A stretch of DNA of 17,038 nt from positions 7,319,587 through 7,336,624 of the forward strand of contig NC_090610.1 in the NCBI RefSeq assembly GCF_004359215.1, written 5' to 3'. Shown in pieces: positions 8,249 to 16,343 of the stretch. The stretch comes from Bremia lactucae (lineage: Eukaryota > Oomycota > Peronosporomycetes > Peronosporales > Peronosporaceae). The translations under genes were made by a program, and so were the position numbers. Within the stretch, counting starts at the first letter, position 1, and each line of letters starts with the position of its first letter. The notes beneath the pieces are model-generated. The model saw only the letters and a list, made by a program, of their open reading frames with translations. It was not told where the DNA came from and did no database searches.

Positions 8249-8689
8249 ATGAACATCTTGGAGCGTCCACAAGCGAGTGGATGTTTTACGAGTGAGTGCG
8301 ATAGTCACACTTGTGGGTCGGTCGTTTGCATGACTGCACAAGACCTCAGTGTGAATACCCAACACAATGTGGCGTTAGATCCCGACGGCTGTGCACAAGC
8401 TCAGGCAGCATCGAAGGTGCACCATTGTGACGTGGACATAGTTACCGACGGCTGTGCACAAGCACATGTAGCGTCGAAGTTCGACTACTCGAATAAGTTG
8501 AGGAGTATGAGACAAGGATGCTTGCATAGAAAGCAACGGCCAAGAATTTTGGTAACGCCTGTCTATAAGAGACAGTGCGAAAGTCTTAGATCGACTGGAG
8601 AGTCGATCGCAGAGGATCTTGCTGTGGTTGCGCAACCAAAGCTAGAGGCAGTTGGGATGATACATTCCAAATTAAACTTGAGGGAATAA
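8249..8689 (+). CDS. G2 linker ORF between protease and RT
   Basis: An open frame of 146 codons in the position of the protease-RT connector. No domain is recognised. It is rich in Cys, His and Ala and contains two copies of DGCAQA..ASK, 21 codons apart (DNA GACGGCTGTGCACAAGC at 8384 and 8447). It probably represents a surviving piece of the polyprotein, not a separate gene; the ATG is internal to what was a longer frame. Perfect hairpins lie within it (8589-8608, 8625-8638). Confidence 0.5.
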   Translation: MNILERPQASGCFTSECDSHTCGSVVCMTAQDLSVNTQHNVALDPDGCAQAQAASKVHHCDVDIVTDGCAQAHVASKFDYSNKLRSMRQGCLHRKQRPRILVTPVYKRQCESLRSTGESIAEDLAVVAQPKLEAVGMIHSKLNLRE

Positions 8690-8836
8690 GTCTTCAAGAA
8701 TTTGTGGGAATAGTTTCCAGAAATCTGTGGTAAGATACCTTTAAAAAAATAAGTTCCAATGAGGAAACTGAAACATAAAATGTCTTACTAAACTACGGAT
8801 CAATTGTAGGCGTCTTTACACTTGATCTGACAGCGC

Positions 8837-9392
8837 CTCCGAAGTTGGCTTCGGAGATAACTCAATTGCCAACACTAGAACCGAAACGGTTCTTGCGTGA
8901 TCTGCGTAGTGGCAAAGTCAAGCAGATCTGCGTACTTGTCACAGATGACAACTGCGTTGTGAATATTCAGTCGGCAATACTAATTTATGAGAAGACTCGA
9001 ATGGAACGTTTATGTCCCAACCCTGGAAGTCTTTGTCGACAAATCCTATATTAAAGGATTTGATCAAATCCAAGGATGTATTTTCTGAATCCGTACTGTG
9101 GTGTTGCCTAAGGATAAAGGCACTCGACATGAAATCGACCTGATACAAGGTTCGAAATACTGTGTCATGAAGCAGTGGCTATTGCCGCGGGAACAAGTAC
9201 TAGCGATCGATAAATCCTTTTTTTGATCGCTTAGTAGCGGGCCATGTGAGGGGTCAACCGCCCACCTAGCCTTCAGACTTTCTGTATGCGTAGAGCAACA
9301 TGAGAATGGCGGGTTGTGCATGCGTTCAATAAGTTCAATGCTGCAACGGTACCGATTCAAACGCCGATACCACAAAAATACGAAATCATTGG
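8837..9392 (+). pseudogene. G2 reverse transcriptase, N-terminal part
   Basis: The frame from about 8845 reads EPKRFLRDLRSGKVKQICVL, a segment before RT. After shifts, 9118-9215 gives GTRHEIDLIQGSKYCVMKQW and LLPREQVLAIDK, then AGHVRG, and 9321-9380 AFNKFNAATVPIQTPIPQK, the fingers/palm start. At about 9383-9395 the sequence jumps to the thumb. The region that should contain the palm with the YxDD catalytic motif, about 110 codons, is missing. No polymerase activity is possible. Confidence 0.8.
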
Positions 9393-9640
9393 CGGTATGT
9401 CAAAGAATCAAGAAGTGTATATTCTCTGCAAGCGAAATACCACTTCTGGGGTGCATCGTGGGTAAACACGGCTGTACACCTTGATCCGGATAATATCAAG
9501 GTGATCACCGACTGGCCAGTACCAGTCGATGTAAAGGGATTTCAAATTTTCCTCGGCTTTGCGGCGTACTTACATGAATACTCCCGCAATTATGCCGAAA
9601 TTACAGTGCATCTTTGTTCTTTGTTAAAGAGACATGTAAT
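9393..9640 (+). pseudogene. G2 RT thumb/connection
   Basis: Picks up after the deletion with CIFSASEIPLLGCIVGKHG (about 9412-9470), then the frame open from 9501 gives VITDWPVPVDVKGFQIFLGF and AAYLHEYSRNYAEIT, the usual Gypsy RT C-terminal signature (LGxxxYxxxFIxxxA type). One frameshift near 9475. Confidence 0.85.
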
Positions 9641-10125
9641 GTGGTCATGGAACGCTGATTGTCAGCGTTCCTATGAGGGTATCAAGCAAAGCTTGATGCA
9701 AGCGCCAATCTTGGCGATTGCGGACAAAGACCGACCATTCATGCTGTCTGTGACGCCAGCGATTTTGCAATCGTTTGTGCGTTAATGCAATATGACACAG
9801 ACGGTGCACAGCGCGTCGTCTGCTATCATTCGTTTCAGCATCAACCAGCTGAACGCAAATACCCAGTGTATGACAGGAATTCCTTGCCGTGAAATATGCA
9901 GTGGCTAAAGTTAGGATCTTTCTCTTGGGAGATAGGCCGTTCACTGCTTGAGCGGTTCATCCGTCTTTACGCACGGCCGTTAGCAGTCCTCACCTCTCGC
10001 AAAGAATGGCGAGATAGTTGACGTTCTTCGCGAAGTACAACTACTCCTTGGAATATAAACCAGGAAGACTTAATGCCGTCATCACTGATGCCCTCTCGCG
10101 CCGGCCCGATTTTGAGCCGGCTGCG
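9641..10125 (+). pseudogene. G2 RNase H
   Basis: Degrades RNA of the RNA-DNA hybrid. Reads WSWNADCQRSYEGIKQSL, APILAIADKDRPF, then after a frameshift near 9757 CDASDFAIVCALMQYDTDGA with the first catalytic Asp, and QHQPAERKYPVYDRE. Further frames give AVKYAVAKVRIFLLGDRPF, the segment SSPHLSQRMA, and KYNYSLEYKPGRLNAVITDA followed by LSRRPDFEP. Several stops and shifts. A perfect 10-bp inverted repeat lies at 9649-9658 and 9662-9671. Confidence 0.85.
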
Positions 10126-10422
10126 CAAAACAATAGTGAGGATATGCCCACTGTTGCAACAACAACAGTGAGCATAAACGTTCTGTTGCAACAATGAGTG
10201 TTCCGTCGTCAACATTTACTCAACGACGTGAGAAGGCCTATCAAGATGGTAAGGCCCTTAAAGGGTTGATGGATACCTAAAAAACCATCACAACAATGCT
10301 TAAAGGGATTATCGAAATTGTATCGCTCCTCAACGGGTCGATACACAACACACAATGGTTAAATGAATTAAACTGCCATTGCTGGCGACACACCTAGCGT
10401 CGTCATCCCCACCCGTGATGAT
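10126..10422 (+). pseudogene. G2 RNase H to integrase linker
   Basis: No intact frame. It corresponds to the variable tether before the integrase zinc finger; the end reads VVIPTRDDLHLRIM, joining the integrase frame. It contains short inverted repeats, such as CGTCGT and ACGACG around 10205-10229. Confidence 0.5.
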
Positions 10423-10914
10423 TTGCATTTACGCATCATGTACGAGTACCACGATGCACCCATAAGTGGTCATCATGGACGTGAGAATACCTATATCACG
10501 ATAAGTCGCGACTTCTACCGGCCACGTCAGTATGAGTTCGTCCGCAAGCACATACATGCCTGCAACGTTTGTCAACGGGTGAAGCCCAGTGCTTCATCCC
10601 GTGCTCCGTTACCACATATGCCTGTTCGAACAGAGTGTTGGAAGTCTGTATCGATGGACTTCGTCTTCGGATTTCCCGAAGGCGATCAAAAGAATAATGG
10701 TATTCTTGTGTTTGTTGACCGTTTCAGCAAGATGATACATCTTGCTGCAGTCCCAGAGTCGATCACAGCCTTTGGCTGTGATCGTGTCTTTGTTGACACG
10801 ATATTTCGACTCTATGGATTACTCCGTGAAGTGGTCTCAGATCGAGACTCCATATTCAAGGTGAAGTTTTGGCAATCTGTGTTTAAATCACTTGGAACAC
10901 AGTTGAAAATGTAA
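10423..10914 (+). pseudogene. G2 integrase zinc finger and core
   Basis: The longest clean pol stretch, 163 codons. The HHCC zinc finger is YEYHDAPISGHHGRENTYIT with C-x2-C in HACNVCQRVKP. The core follows: CWKSVSMDFVFGFPEGD (first Asp), GILVFVDRFSKMIHLAAVP, and LLREVVSDRDSIFKVKFW (second Asp), ending at a TAA after LGTQLKM. Its start is not a true initiation site: it follows upstream pol. The perfect hairpin at 10760-10784 (11-bp arms around TTT) lies in the codons for ITAFGCDRV. Confidence 0.9.
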
Positions 10915-11110
10915 ACTTCTAACTATCCTAAAAAATGGTCAAACAGAACGTGCAAATCGTATCCTCGAAGAGATACTTCGCGAATACGTCCACTCTTTTG
11001 CGAGTTCTTGCTGATGGTAGAATTTGCCATCATTAATTCATTGCATGTTACTACTAAGCATACATCATTATTCGTGAACGGCTTACGCCATCCACGTATA
11101 CCCACCTTGT
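10915..11110 (+). pseudogene. G2 integrase core, end
   Basis: Continues out of frame: GQTER-like codons for the catalytic-Glu segment survive as NGQTERANRILEE across shifts (about 10932-10975), then LLMVEFAIINSLHVTTKHTS and LFVNGLRHPRIPTLF. About 20 codons before the Glu are lost. Confidence 0.75.
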
Positions 11111-11524
11111 TTGAGAGTTTCTGTGATTCGAGGGGGAGGGACTCGCTCGAGCAAAGAAAAATCTAGCTCTTGCTCATCACACATTGACCCTTCGGTCATG
11201 GCGAAGTATACCAATGTTGATTCAATCAACATTGAAATGAACAAACTCAGTAATAGTGATAATGCTATTACTGTATTCGATAACAATTCTGAGATACTCA
11301 GCATCAAAAACAATAATATTAGTGAGAACAATTATGCTTTCACTAACTAGGAGAATGACAACTCCATCGTGCGCACAGGTCGCACTGAAGACAAATACGA
11401 ACCAAGTCAGCAGTAGAATTTCTGCTGACTAGAAAAGCAGTGGTCCGTTTTGTACAGATGTTATCGCTGATGCGGTGGACCGACAGATACGGAACTCTGA
11501 CAAAAATGGAAGAGCAAAGTTTTT
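11111..11524 (+). pseudogene. G2 integrase spacer, Asn/Ser-rich
   Basis: Open over 11111-11350 (79 codons) with SINIEMNKLSNSDNAITVF, probably the variable segment between integrase core and C-terminal domain. It carries three perfect inverted repeats: 11-bp arms at 11212-11222 and 11224-11234, 9-bp at 11248-11256 and 11265-11273, 9-bp at 11405-11413 and 11422-11430. The rest to 11524 has no clear frame. Confidence 0.5.
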
Positions 11525-11820
11525 ATTTCATTTAAGGTTTATGATCTAGTCGTACTGCCTACGGTAAACCTACCTAAAAATGTAGTGACGAATGTGGGCA
11601 GCACTAAATTACTGCCCATATATATCGACCCTTTCGTGTACTGCACCTCCAAGGCAATGCGTACACGATCGAGCTGCCTCGTGGGATGCGTACGCACCCT
11701 AAGTTAGATGTCGGGTATCTCCGCCCGTACCATCAGTACGAGGCTTCTTCCGGTTCCGAATTTAGCCGGCACGGTCTAAGGCATCCGTCAAAGCCTGATG
11801 GTCCCGTGCAAAAAGCATGA
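11525..11820 (+). pseudogene. G2 integrase C-terminal (GPY/F-like) domain
   Basis: Reads VYDLVVLPTVNLPKNVV, STKLLPIYIDPF, and after a shift near 11640 LHLQGNAYTIELPRGMRTHP and VGYLRPYHQYEASSGSE. This is the DNA-binding C-terminal module followed by the Ser-rich linker. It ends near a TGA at 11818. Confidence 0.8.
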
Positions 11821-12095
11821 CAGTCTTGGAAAGAGTCTGATTCTCACGATTTTCAGACGTTCCACTACATCTCTCAAGAATGAGATCTTTTGAAGAGCTG
11901 TCACCAGCCTATTTTGGAGGGGCTGATGTGTCCGTTCTTGCCTCAGTTACTCAACCGCAACTTGAGCACAATTTTTCAACTGGTCACGAGAAGCATTGTC
12001 GACCGTCACCGCTATTTCGCGGTGACGATCGCTCATGATCAATGACCTCCCGTAAATTTGAAGGACGTGATCCAAGTCACGGTGTTGACTCGGGT
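11821..12095 (+). pseudogene. G2 linker before chromodomain
   Basis: A degraded Ser/Pro-type linker without an intact frame. It contains the perfect 9-bp hairpin 12004-12012 and 12019-12027 (CGTCACCGC). Confidence 0.5.
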
Positions 12096-12425
12096 TCGGC
12101 GAACGAGGCGAATCCAATTTCCCCTCCCCCTCCACATCCATTGACGAATTCGAGTGGTGAGAAGCGTTTCCTTGATAAACGCTTCTCGAAACACCGTGAG
12201 GTGAAAGGGGTCCGAACGAGTTATATCGTTCGTTGGCGAAGGTAGCCACCCTCGCATAATAGTTGGAAACTTCGATCCCAACTGATGATGGACATTTTGG
12301 GTCTCGTTTGACAGTACGACGAGACCCATCCTCCTCGACAGAGTGTCCATCAGAGAACGAGCGTTCCCCGCGCTAGTAAAGCGATTGGAGGTTCTAAATC
12401 CCTCCGTGCATCCCACAAGAGATAA
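12096..12425 (+). pseudogene. G2 chromodomain and pol C-terminus
   Basis: The frame open to 12245 reads NPISPPPPHPLTNSSGEKRF, LDKRFSKHREVKGVRTSY and IVRWRR. After a stop and shift, SWKLRSQLMMDILGLV, stop, QYDETHPP follow, the usual end of a Gypsy chromodomain, with pol ending near HKR at about 12425. This sense match shows that the long minus-strand frames here are shadows. Perfect hairpins lie at 12159-12169/12177-12187 (11-bp arms) and nested at 12287-12294/12344-12351 and 12299-12307/12319-12327. Confidence 0.85.
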
Positions 12426-12429
12426 GCGT

Positions 12430-13311
12430 CCTCCGATGAGGATTTTTAAGGGAATATCCCTCCTTAGGGGCATGACCTACACCCTTAAAACAGCATGGGA
12501 ATGAGTTGCTCCACAAGAGGCAAAGTATCCTTGCTTCTCTAGACAAACGGAGCAGCTTGTAGCGTGCACCGACTACAGTCCGTTTTTCGAACCGGCCACG
12601 GAAAGCATCCATTTGTCAAGCCAGGCCTCGCCGCCTAGCTTTGCACATTCTGTACAAGTGCCCTAAGTGGACAACCAGGGCTTCTTTTCGGAAGCAAGCC
12701 GCGAAGCATTGCAGTCCCTCTCCCGTCGGTTCATGTTAACGTTAACGCTAACACTACTTTTGAAGTGAACTTAGAATCACTCCGTCCCTGGTGATGCATA
12801 CTAGCACAACCAGTAGCATGCTTACCGAAGTGGCCTTTACGATCACTTCGTTCCTGGTGCTGTATACTGACATCATCAGAGTTTTCGTCGTCCACTGAGT
12901 CACCTCAAGATGATTCCGCACCAAAATGGTCTAACCAAGTGTCAAACAACTTCGTCATCACCTCTTTGGTTGTCACGTTATAACCCATAGGTGGCCCCAG
13001 TTAACATGGAGGCCTTCACAGTTGCCACCGAGTCACTTACAATAAGAGTAGCAGGTGATTTATCTTAGTCACCCTCAATAGATGTAGGGGTGGCTTTTCC
13101 CCGCAGTAGCCGCATTAGCGTCTATTGATAAAATTTGTGTTGCTAACAGCTGCACTGAGCCATACAGCTGCCAGCTTTACTGCCTCGAAGACGACGCGAC
13201 GTGGAGCAATCAAAAGCTGGAATTAAAATTAAACCAACAAGTGCTTTTTTACAGAGATACATAATAGTTATCTCTGTCACTTTACATTAGTCACTAAAGT
13301 AACTGTTGTTT
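12430..13311 (-). pseudogene. G2 3' region with antisense gene remnant
   Basis: About 880 bases between pol end and polypurine tract, with no sense frame. On the minus strand 12698-12669 reads LASEKKPWLS, matching LAPEKKPWLL of the D2 antisense-type frame (16854-16883) with clear DNA similarity. Upstream of it on the minus strand is an acidic DDENSDDVS segment (about 12890), comparable to D2's GSDDEDD. Downstream frames are broken; GGEAWLDKWMLSVAGSKNGL is one open piece. The remnant points toward pol, as in A and D2. Identity beyond these motifs is not claimed. Confidence 0.5.
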
Positions 13312-13324
13312 AAGGGGGGAATGA
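13312..13324 (+). promoter_or_regulatory. G2 polypurine tract
   Basis: AAGGGGGGAATGA directly precedes the 3' LTR start at 13325. It is the primer for plus-strand DNA synthesis and confirms the plus orientation of G2. Confidence 0.85.
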
Positions 13325-13835
13325 TGACACGAGGTATCCCGTTACATATAATATTATTTCCTATAAGAGGAATAATAAATATTATTTCATCATGAGAGGA
13401 AACAAATAAAGAAGTACAAATTATTATATTATATTAATTTTGATTTAATGATTCCAATATTTCCAAATTTGGTAATATTGACGCAATAAGACATTATTAC
13501 TATTGATTAGTTGATTTAAGTTCAAATCAACTCCAACAATCGTTACAAGACACGATTAAGCGTCGCGCAAGGAGGCGAATTGCATAGTTTCTTATTACTA
13601 TATTAAAGCAAGTAGATATAAGATTGTTATAGAGAACTTAGTATATTAAAAGAGCTTTACTTTTTCCTTATTCTTAAGCCTTAAAATTTACCTTTAGTAG
13701 CTAAGACTTGTTAGCTACTTAGAACCTTCCTCTGCACATCGTGTACGTGAAGTAGTCGAGGCACCCCAGATTCACTGTAATCAGCGTAGGTTGACTAGTA
13801 TTGTTATCAGTGCTAGCAAAGGGTGCCCCGTTACA
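13325..13835 (+). mobile_element. G2 3' LTR (LTR2)
   Basis: 511 bases, TGACACGAGG to GTGCCCCGTTACA, followed by the target duplication CTGAC. It aligns with 5921-6427 along its whole length, with scattered substitutions and small indels. U3 starts with an outer TGTAAC-like end facing an inner CCCGTTACA, a fold-back also seen in LTR1 and A's LTR. Confidence 0.93.
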
Positions 13836-13840
13836 CTGAC
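13836..13840. repeat. Target-site duplication of G2, right
   Basis: CTGAC, the partner of 5916-5920. Confidence 0.9.
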
Positions 13841-13996
13841 CCTGTTCGCAGGAGCGAATATAGATGCCACCCACCGATATATGTGGGGCCACCAAAATTC
13901 CTTTGGCACTCGTAAGAATGTCAATTCACGATCCCTTTGCCCACTCGATGGTGCATCATGGAGCTCGTGAAGTAACTTCAGCTCGAGGTCTGACAT
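13841..13996 (-). pseudogene. Element B integrase zinc finger
   Basis: The minus strand reads LELKLLHELHDAPSSGQRDR and EFWWPHIYRWVAS, the N-terminal HHCC domain of Gypsy integrase, with the second His changed to Gln (SGQ for SGH). Close to the G2 junction another frame gives the C-x2-C region as CEQGQ, so the second Cys is also lost. Across G2 it continues with RVKPAPSS at 5915. This matched junction is the main proof of the nesting. Confidence 0.88.
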
Positions 13997-14710
13997 AGAA
14001 TCTCAAGGGATCGCAAGGTGTCAGATGATGTCATAATAGGCAATCTCTGTAGCTAAATCGACTTAGCTTTGCCTTTTAGGTCCGACGGAAATGAGACCAT
14101 TCGTTAACCAAAGTGACCCAACAGCTGGTGACAATCTTGTCCTGACTGTAGTTCTCCTTTATTTCGGAGGTCAACGAGCTCGTCACGTGGTAGACCTTCA
14201 TGGCTACGACTCATCTTGTGCCTTAGCACTAGACACGCTCTTCTGGGGTCTTGCCTCGATGTCTGGGCTGCGCGATAACGCGTCCGCCACGACATTCGGG
14301 TTAATCGGCTTGTGTACGACTCTAAAATTATCTTTAGAGAAGAATTTAAGCCATCTTGCCATTCTAGGCGGGAGGTACGGTGAATTTATTGCGGTCCGCA
14401 GTGTTGCTCGGAGCCCAACATGTGCGCTCGAAACTTAACAAGAGCATAGCTCGTTGAAAGAAACGCCTTGTCATGCACCAGGAAATTAGTTCCGCAGTTT
14501 CAAAAGCCGGGACTGATAAGATATGACGCGGTCATCGCTGTGTTTATCCTTCTGTATGAGCGCGCTGCCGTTGCAAATTGCTCGCATCGTAGACGACGCT
14601 AAAGGGCTTATCCGTTTCTGGCAGTGCCAACACCGGTGCCTCAACAAGAGATTGCTAAATGATGTGAACGCATCTTCTTGTTCCTTTAACCAAACCCATT
14701 CCGTATCCTT
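13997..14710 (-). pseudogene. Element B RNase H and tether
   Basis: Minus strand: LVEAPVLALPETDKPFSVVY then DAS with the first catalytic Asp, DDRVISYQSRLLK, ALVKFRAHMLGSEQ, then TAINSPYLPPRMARWLKFFS and FRVVHKPINPNVVADALSRS. The tether reads VTSSLTSEIKENYSQDK and similar across shifts. Open pieces exist at 14295-14104 but in a different frame from the domain. All are degraded. Confidence 0.78.
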
Positions 14711-15440
14711 TCAAAGGAGGTCAGACAAGGGCTTAGTACGCTCTGTCGATTTCTTGCTGTAGCCCAAGAAATTGAAGCAGCCCTTCACGTGACATGGGAC
14801 TTGCCATTCCTTTACCGACTTTACCTTGTCTGGATCTGCTCGTACACCATGTGTACCTACGATGCAACCCAGCACAGGTATCTTAGGGACCACTTTGACG
14901 CACTTTTGCAAGTTGACGTACAATTGGGCGTCCTTCAAAGTCTGCAACACAGCGTCTAAATGACGCTTGTGCGACTCTATTGCGCTCAGCCCGTACTCGG
15001 CCCTACTATGCACGAATACACCATCAAAGTAATGGGGCGCGTAGGCACGGTGCTGACGCATCACATGAGCCACCACTCGGTTGAATGTCGTCGGATCGTT
15101 TTTTAATCCTTGAGGCATCACATACCACCCCCAACCTTGGGGTGCTTACTGCCGTTTTGGCTACATCAGACTCTCTCATGAGTACCGGATAGTAGCCAAC
15201 TTTTGAATCCAACGCGGAAAAGAGAGTTGACTTTCCCATGGAATTAAACAAGACAACTTACCGCGTGATTGGTGTTTGAACTGATATGGTGGCCGTGTTC
15301 AGATAATTGTAAGCGTGGACCACGCCATCCACCGGTAGCCTTATGCACCCAGAAGGTCAGGCTGCAAGCGACTTGCTCTCACGTACATGCCCCGCCTTGG
15401 CTCGCTTGTCGAAAAGCTCGTCGATATAATCGACTTGTTT
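14711..15440 (-). pseudogene. Element B reverse transcriptase, YFDG active site
   Basis: Begins on the minus strand with QVDYIDELFDKRAKAGHVRE (about 15430-15375). VVHAYNYLNTATISVQTP follows in another frame, then STLFSALDSKVGYYPVLMRE and SDVAKTAVSTP (open 15251-15024). A frameshift near 15130 leads to the frame open over 15121-14711: MPQGLKNDPTTFNRVVAHVM, APHYFDGVFVHSRAE, IPVLGCIVGTHGVRADPDKV and the end FNFLGYSKKSTE. The YxDD motif is YFDG: the second catalytic Asp is a GGT Gly codon (plus strand 15020-15022). RT copies element RNA into DNA; this one would be inactive. Confidence 0.9.
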
Positions 15441-15472
15441 CATCGGCAATTGACATTGCCTCAAGGCTTGCA

Positions 15473-15773
15473 TCAACGAGCTTTTATCTTGCTTGTTGTT
15501 GCCACTATTCCATCGATGCTTAAGAAACGCATCGAGATAAAATCTTCATCAGCGCGAAAGTTCTTCGTGCTTGGATCAAGGCCATGTAGCTCTGTCGCAA
15601 TAAATAAGGGTTGTTTATTGTGAGGAGTAGTCTCCAGACAAGCTACTGACCATCCGTTCGGGCAGAGCCACGGCTTTCTTCTCAGGGGCAAGACGAGACA
15701 TTTTATTGTCTGCACTCCCCTGAGTGGTACCCACTGAAGCAGGGGTACCACAAGAAGTTAGTGGTATGCCACC
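15473..15773 (-). pseudogene. Fragment F of the antisense-type gene, truncated by LTR1
   Basis: Homologous to the D2 frame, from GGTGGC at 15773 (compare 16766) to the AFLKHRW codons near 15490. One frame gives GTTQGSADNKMSRLAPEKK; a one-base insertion after GAGAAGAAA shifts to another that reads ETTPHNKQPLFIATELHGLD and PSTKNFRADEDF; a second shift follows. The left part is cut by the LTR1 insertion at 15774. It lies on the same strand as B's pol and runs into B's RT near 15480, the opposite of the arrangement in A, B-3', G2 and D2, so it may come from a different element joined to B. Confidence 0.7.
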
Positions 15774-16224
15774 TGTAACGGGGCACTGCGACTTGTACTG
15801 TTTCAGTACAAGTCCACTTCACACTGCTTCAGATGTGAGTGGTGCCTCTCGTTAAGTAACGTACACTGTACGTGTAGAGGAAGACTTCTCTTAAGGCAAG
15901 TTAGCTTAAGAGGGTAAAATGAAAACTGTATTAATATAGTTAAGTGTCTTTGTTAATCTATCTTTGTAAATGTTGTCTTAACTATAAACTAATACTAAAC
16001 ATGTAAATGAATTCTTATCTATCTTATCTCGTAACTCTCTTTGATTACTTCTACAGCTGATTAGTCTGCGGAATAAATAGACATAATGGTCTATACCTAT
16101 TTATGGATAAGAATTCAGGAAATTACTATTTAAAGTAATTTCCTCCAAATATTATCTACCTTTTAGATAATATTAATTAACAACCTTTTATTGTTAATTT
16201 CATGTAACGATACACCCCGTTACA
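15774..16224 (-). mobile_element. LTR1, complete; 3' LTR of young element D2
   Basis: 451 bases between TGTAACGGGG and CCCCGTTACA. The right flank on the minus strand is a polypurine tract. The right end, ATGTAACGATACACCCCGTTACA-like, is the mirror of G2's U3 start, so the LTR is read leftward. It differs from the left-edge copy at 2 of 350 positions. It is full of hairpins: 15791-15800/15804-15813 (10-bp arms), 15859-15865/15867-15873, 15888-15895/15905-15912, 16117-16127/16134-16144 (11-bp arms), 16149-16175. No TATA box or transcript start was assigned. Confidence 0.88.
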
Positions 16225-16240
16225 TCACCCCTCCCTTAAA
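16225..16240 (-). promoter_or_regulatory. D2 polypurine tract
   Basis: The reverse complement reads TTTAAGGGAGGGGTGA, abutting the LTR. It closely resembles G2's TTTAAGGGGGGAATGA. It sets D2 as a minus-strand element lying to the right. Confidence 0.75.
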
Positions 16241-16343
16241 CGACAATCACTCTGAATGTCATTAGGTGGAGTGGTCGCTAAATGACCACTTAATTTTTAA
16301 AATGTTTTTGATTGGTCAGATCCATCATTTTAAATTCCATCGC
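16241..16343. other. D2 spacer between polypurine tract and ORF
   Basis: 103 bases, AT-rich at the end, with one 7-bp hairpin (16270-16276 and 16284-16290). For the plus-strand frame it would be the 5' untranslated leader. Confidence 0.5.

Larger units (their letters stand above)
5921..13835 (+). mobile_element. G2: full-length Ty3/Gypsy chromovirus-type element, degraded
   Basis: A 7.9-kb element bounded by two related LTRs and a 5-bp target duplication. Order: LTR, leader, gag, zinc knuckle, protease, RT, RNase H, integrase, chromodomain, antisense remnant, polypurine tract, LTR. RNase H before integrase is the Gypsy order; the chromodomain places it with the chromoviruses. Every gene is broken and the RT centre is deleted, so it cannot be autonomous. 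It inserted into element B and is therefore younger than B, but its LTRs have diverged by many substitutions and small indels, so the insertion is old compared with D1 and D2. Confidence 0.93.

Noticed and set aside
12039..12473. 144-codon minus-strand frame, and the 100-codon one at 11947-12249
   Set aside because: The plus strand here encodes a recognisable chromodomain; these frames lie opposite it and are shadows.
14091..14762. Plus-strand frames of 115 and 79 codons
   Set aside because: Opposite B's RNase H and tether, which match on the minus strand.
15269..15623. Plus-strand frames of 84 and 78 codons
   Set aside because: Opposite B's RT start and fragment F.
1..16224. One giant element bounded by the two LTR1 copies
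   Set aside because: The left LTR is followed by integrase, without primer-binding site or polypurine tract, and the interior holds several other elements in both directions.
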